Origin: Amyelois transitella
Lineage: Eukaryota > Arthropoda > Insecta > Lepidoptera > Pyralidae
Direction: 5' to 3'
Assembly: GCF_032362555.1 (NCBI RefSeq)
Contig: NC_083508.1
Coordinates: 4,431,001-4,495,000, forward strand
Length of the DNA stretch: 64,000 nucleotides
Shown here in pieces: positions 61,376 to 64,000 of this stretch. The notes below the pieces were generated by a model. It was not told the DNA's origin. It did no database searches and saw only the letters and a program-made list of their open reading frames with translations. A program made the translations under genes and the position numbers. How positions within the stretch are numbered: position 1 is the stretch's first letter; each line of letters opens with the position of its first letter.

Positions 61376-62539
61376 TAAAAAAGATATTTTAAACATATTC
61401 TCGATCAAAACTATTTTAAATATAAGGTGTTACTGCTTGGGTTGAACAAGAAAGAATGATGAAGCACATAGGATGTCCGTTGTTACACAAAAAATGTACA
61501 AACACAGTCTAATAATGTACACTTGCCTTGTTTAAATAACAAATCTTGACAAGACTTTGAAGAATAATTTGAAGCATGTGAACTTATCAACTATGTAATT
61601 TTTGTAATACATTTACCTGCTTTAATAGTTTAATTAGTCGATTACGTCATATTTCTTTCTTTGTAAATATTTACGCTAATTAGAAGTCAAATCTTTAACT
61701 CAATTAAGTCATGACATCTGCTAAAGCAATTTAAAACCAAATTAAAAGTGTATACTCGTTAATAAAAATATAATGAATGGATTTTCATGTAAGTATTACA
61801 TTCAACTTTTAAAACTGACCCGTCAATTTTAATACATAAAGTTTAAACACATAATGTTAAATTTATTTACTGAAAATTATAAATTAATATTCCGATAAGG
61901 CTGTTAGTCCAAACTTAGGTACTTAAAAATTTAATAGATACCGTAACCACAAATTTTTGTACTCTGTAACTGTCCAACCTTCGGAGTCCGTGAATAGTAT
62001 TTTTACTTTCAAAAATATTAACACTACGGAAAAAATCAAAATACATAACAATAAGAATTTAAACTATAAGAAACTTAACGACGAATTTGCAAATTCCATT
62101 TAATATTAATACATAAAGTTTTAACAAGAATATATTTTCACGCTTTTTATCAAATTTTTCAATACAACAGCTATTCAAACCATGACAATAAACATTAGAG
62201 CTCTGGTTATTTATATAACAATATACTGAATTTTTCAATTGAATTGCTAAATGTTCAATTCTATACGTCAACGTGAAATTAATTTCGTTTCGTCTTTTGA
62301 GTTATGTTTTTCTACCTGCTTGCTGTCTCTTTATTTGAATCTTTAAAAGATTTGACAAAAGATTGTATATATGTCGTAATTCTTAGACAACAGTACCAGA
62401 GAATCACCTATTTTTTTTATTGTATACGCTATGTGTAAATACTATTGAAAGTTATTTTTCATGAAAATACTTTTCTTTACGAGTAGGTATATGTCTTACA
62501 GAAAATATTAAAATATGAATTCAAATATAAAATAAAAAC

Positions 62540-62645
62540 AGTCCCGCACGATACGGGATTAAAAAATGGGTGAAATTTTATGGCGTATCTTTATAATCTA
62601 AAATAAATTTGCGCGGGCGAAGCCGCGGGCAAAAGCAAGTATATT
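62540..62645 (+). mobile_element. Helitron-like 3'-end fragment
   Basis: GCGCGGGCGAAGCCGCGGGC is a GC-rich hairpin followed by AAAAGCAAGT, similar in layout to the 3' end of the Helitron at 8678-9590 but with a changed terminus. Confidence 0.4.
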
Positions 62646-62951
62646 ATATACTCTGGTAGTATATGTATTGCACAAGCAGAGTTAAAATGCACATTAATAT
62701 TCATTATTGAAGGCTGCGCTTGTCTTGAATGTCATGAAGTTTCTAGTTTCCCAATTATTTATCTTTCAATATTAGAAATTTCAGTTTTCAATAAAGTTCA
62801 TGAAATACTAGTTATAACTTCTACGAAAGTAGTTACGACCGACAGCAACGTATGTCGTAATTGGGGTACAGCTACGAAACTGCACCTTGCAATAAGTCGC
62901 CGCGACGCCTGTAGCAACGCGTGAAAACCAAAATATTCAATAGAAAATTAC

Positions 62952-63190
62952 CTTTAAATTTTGGGTGGGGTTTTGTTGGTGGCACAAATCCTTCACAATA
63001 AAATGTGTTCCGAAGCACTCACTAACACAAAGTTAATTTCACCTGAGCACTGTATTCGCAAACATTTTAAATTTCAAAAATCGATCGTGTTCGAAAGTCG
63101 GTTGCGCGAGCGCAGCAAGCGTGCCGTTACGGTCCGAGGTAGAACGGATAGTGCTGCGCCGGACCACCCCACTCCGCTGCTCTGTTGAAA
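62952..63190 (-). other. Candidate non-coding first exon and promoter, possibly of the Patched-related gene
   Basis: On the minus strand a TATATTAAA (63206-63214) lies about 25-30 bases upstream of TTTCAACAG, a weak initiator near 63185. A GC- and CpG-rich leader follows, with one short upstream ORF near 63100. A plausible donor TTTAAAG/GTAATT closes the exon at 62952. The nearest minus-strand coding exon with an unfilled acceptor is at 40166. Linking the two is inference. Confidence 0.35.
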
Positions 63191-63564
63191 CTACCAGTGC
63201 CAGGCATTTAATATACAAAAGTGTCAGTCGAGATAAGGACCACATCACTTCCCGCTGCGAGGGCCCTAGGCCCTAACCCTTTATGTGTAGTACATTAACG
63301 TTGTCACATTTTTTTATCAGCATTGTCAGAATTCTCAAACCGTTCTGAATAACTTAAGTGACCGTTACAACATGGTTCATTCTTTTTATACCATTTCTAA
63401 ACGTGGTTTAAACATAAGTTAATAATTACAGCATTCTTATTAGAAATAAAAATAATGTCACTGGACTGTGTAGCGATAAGATGTTGGAATGTAATGCATT
63501 TTTCTCTCGCTTTGTGATCTTACGAAATAAAATAAGAAAGGTATATATAGAATGACATGTTCTC

Positions 63565-63720
63565 ATTTGAGTTTAAGCCAAGTGCGAGTCGGATTCGCGC
63601 ACAGAGGGTTCCGTACCATATTCACGTTTTTGCCTGTTTATTGAAATCGACTAAAAATTGCCTCAGAATATGAAGAAATGCCATGCAATTTCTTAGGTTT
63701 TAATAACAACGTCACCTAGC
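63565..63720. mobile_element. Fragment of the same MITE-like repeat family as at 61 kb
   Basis: GCCAAGTGCGAGTCGGATTC, then GCGCACAGAGGGTTCCGTAC, is a widespread lepidopteran repeat end. Here it is in opposite orientation to the copy at 60985-61375. The rest of the element is diverged and its right end uncertain. Confidence 0.5.
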
Positions 63721-63865
63721 GCAAATCGGTAGAACTACAACGCGCTCAATACATACCAAGTTGCATGTCCACTCCCAATAATTAATTAAAAAGAGAAATT
63801 AATAAGAAGGTGCTGTCGATAAACAATACGTTTGTTGTAAGGGAGCATCACATAACATACCGTAT

Positions 63866-64000
63866 AATCATGTATACATATAACCCTTGCGGGGTAGCAA
63901 GAGCCAAAAGTCATCAAAAGACTGAAAGGCTACGTTCAGCTGTTTGGCTTAATGATAGAATTGAGATTCAAATAGTGACAGGTTGCTAGCCCGTCGCTCG
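63866..64000 (-). mobile_element. SINE-like element cut by the window end
   Basis: A minus-strand copy: AACCCTTGCGGGGTAGCAAG, AAGACTGAAAGGC, GTTCAGCTGTTTGGCTTAAT and GTGACAGGTTGCTAGCCC. The head would lie beyond position 64000. Confidence 0.8.

Larger units (their letters stand above)
40167..62951. other. Long gene-poor stretch, possibly first intron of the Patched-related gene
   Basis: No convincing coding exon is visible on either strand over about 22.8 kb; open frames are short, many lack ATG starts, and none resembles a known protein. The stretch is AT-rich and littered with SINE-like fragments, LINE tails, Helitron pieces, a fold-back element and hairpins, listed separately. If the exon proposed at 62952-63190 belongs to the Patched-related gene, this whole stretch is its first intron and may carry enhancers. 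Confidence 0.45.

Noticed and set aside
1..64000. CRISPR arrays, prokaryotic operons, toxin or viral genes
   Set aside because: No regularly spaced short direct repeats with unique spacers, no ribosome-binding-site-led ORF clusters, and every strong gene is intron-split and animal-like.

Overview
The window is AT-rich animal nuclear DNA, almost certainly from a moth or butterfly. The evidence is intron-split genes with GT/AG junctions, insect-type proteins, and dense interspersed repeats of lepidopteran type: a SINE-like family ending in a (TATG)n tail, a Helitron with TC and CTAG ends, and truncated LINEs. Nothing bacterial or viral was recognised. All exon models were joined by hand from reading frame and splice sites, without transcript evidence.

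Layout. (1) 2673-3969, minus strand: a small three-exon gene of unknown function encoding an acidic, proline-rich protein. (2) 5620-10295, plus strand: a nine-exon histidine-phosphatase gene of the MINPP1 family, with a non-autonomous Helitron in intron 7. (3) 12618-16444, plus strand: a THAP-domain protein with a P-element/THAP9-type transposase body, intact over about 873 codons, with a MITE-like element in its second intron. (4) 18826-28839, plus strand: RIF1, with a HEAT-like N-terminus, a long disordered middle, PP1-docking motifs and a C-terminal domain. (5) 30581-40166, minus strand: a Patched-related RND-type membrane protein of ten coding exons, tail-to-tail with RIF1. A candidate non-coding first exon of this gene lies near 63 kb, which would make 40.2-62.95 kb a very long first intron. 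(6) 40.2-64 kb: no convincing protein gene, but many degraded SINE copies, LINE tails, Helitron ends, hairpins, and a fold-back element at 43040-44208 with two 456-bp arms that look identical by eye.

The genes have unrelated cellular jobs (inositol-phosphate or phosphate-ester hydrolysis, a transposase or domesticated DNA-binding protein, replication timing and break repair, sterol/lipid-type transport or Hedgehog-like signalling), so there is no operon-like system. The observations most worth following are the fold-back element with regularly spaced 26-bp motifs, the intact THAP9-like transposase without visible terminal repeats, the altered HAE motif in the phosphatase, a cluster of Q-T motifs near the RIF1 C-terminus, and a SINE inserted almost on a RIF1 splice donor.
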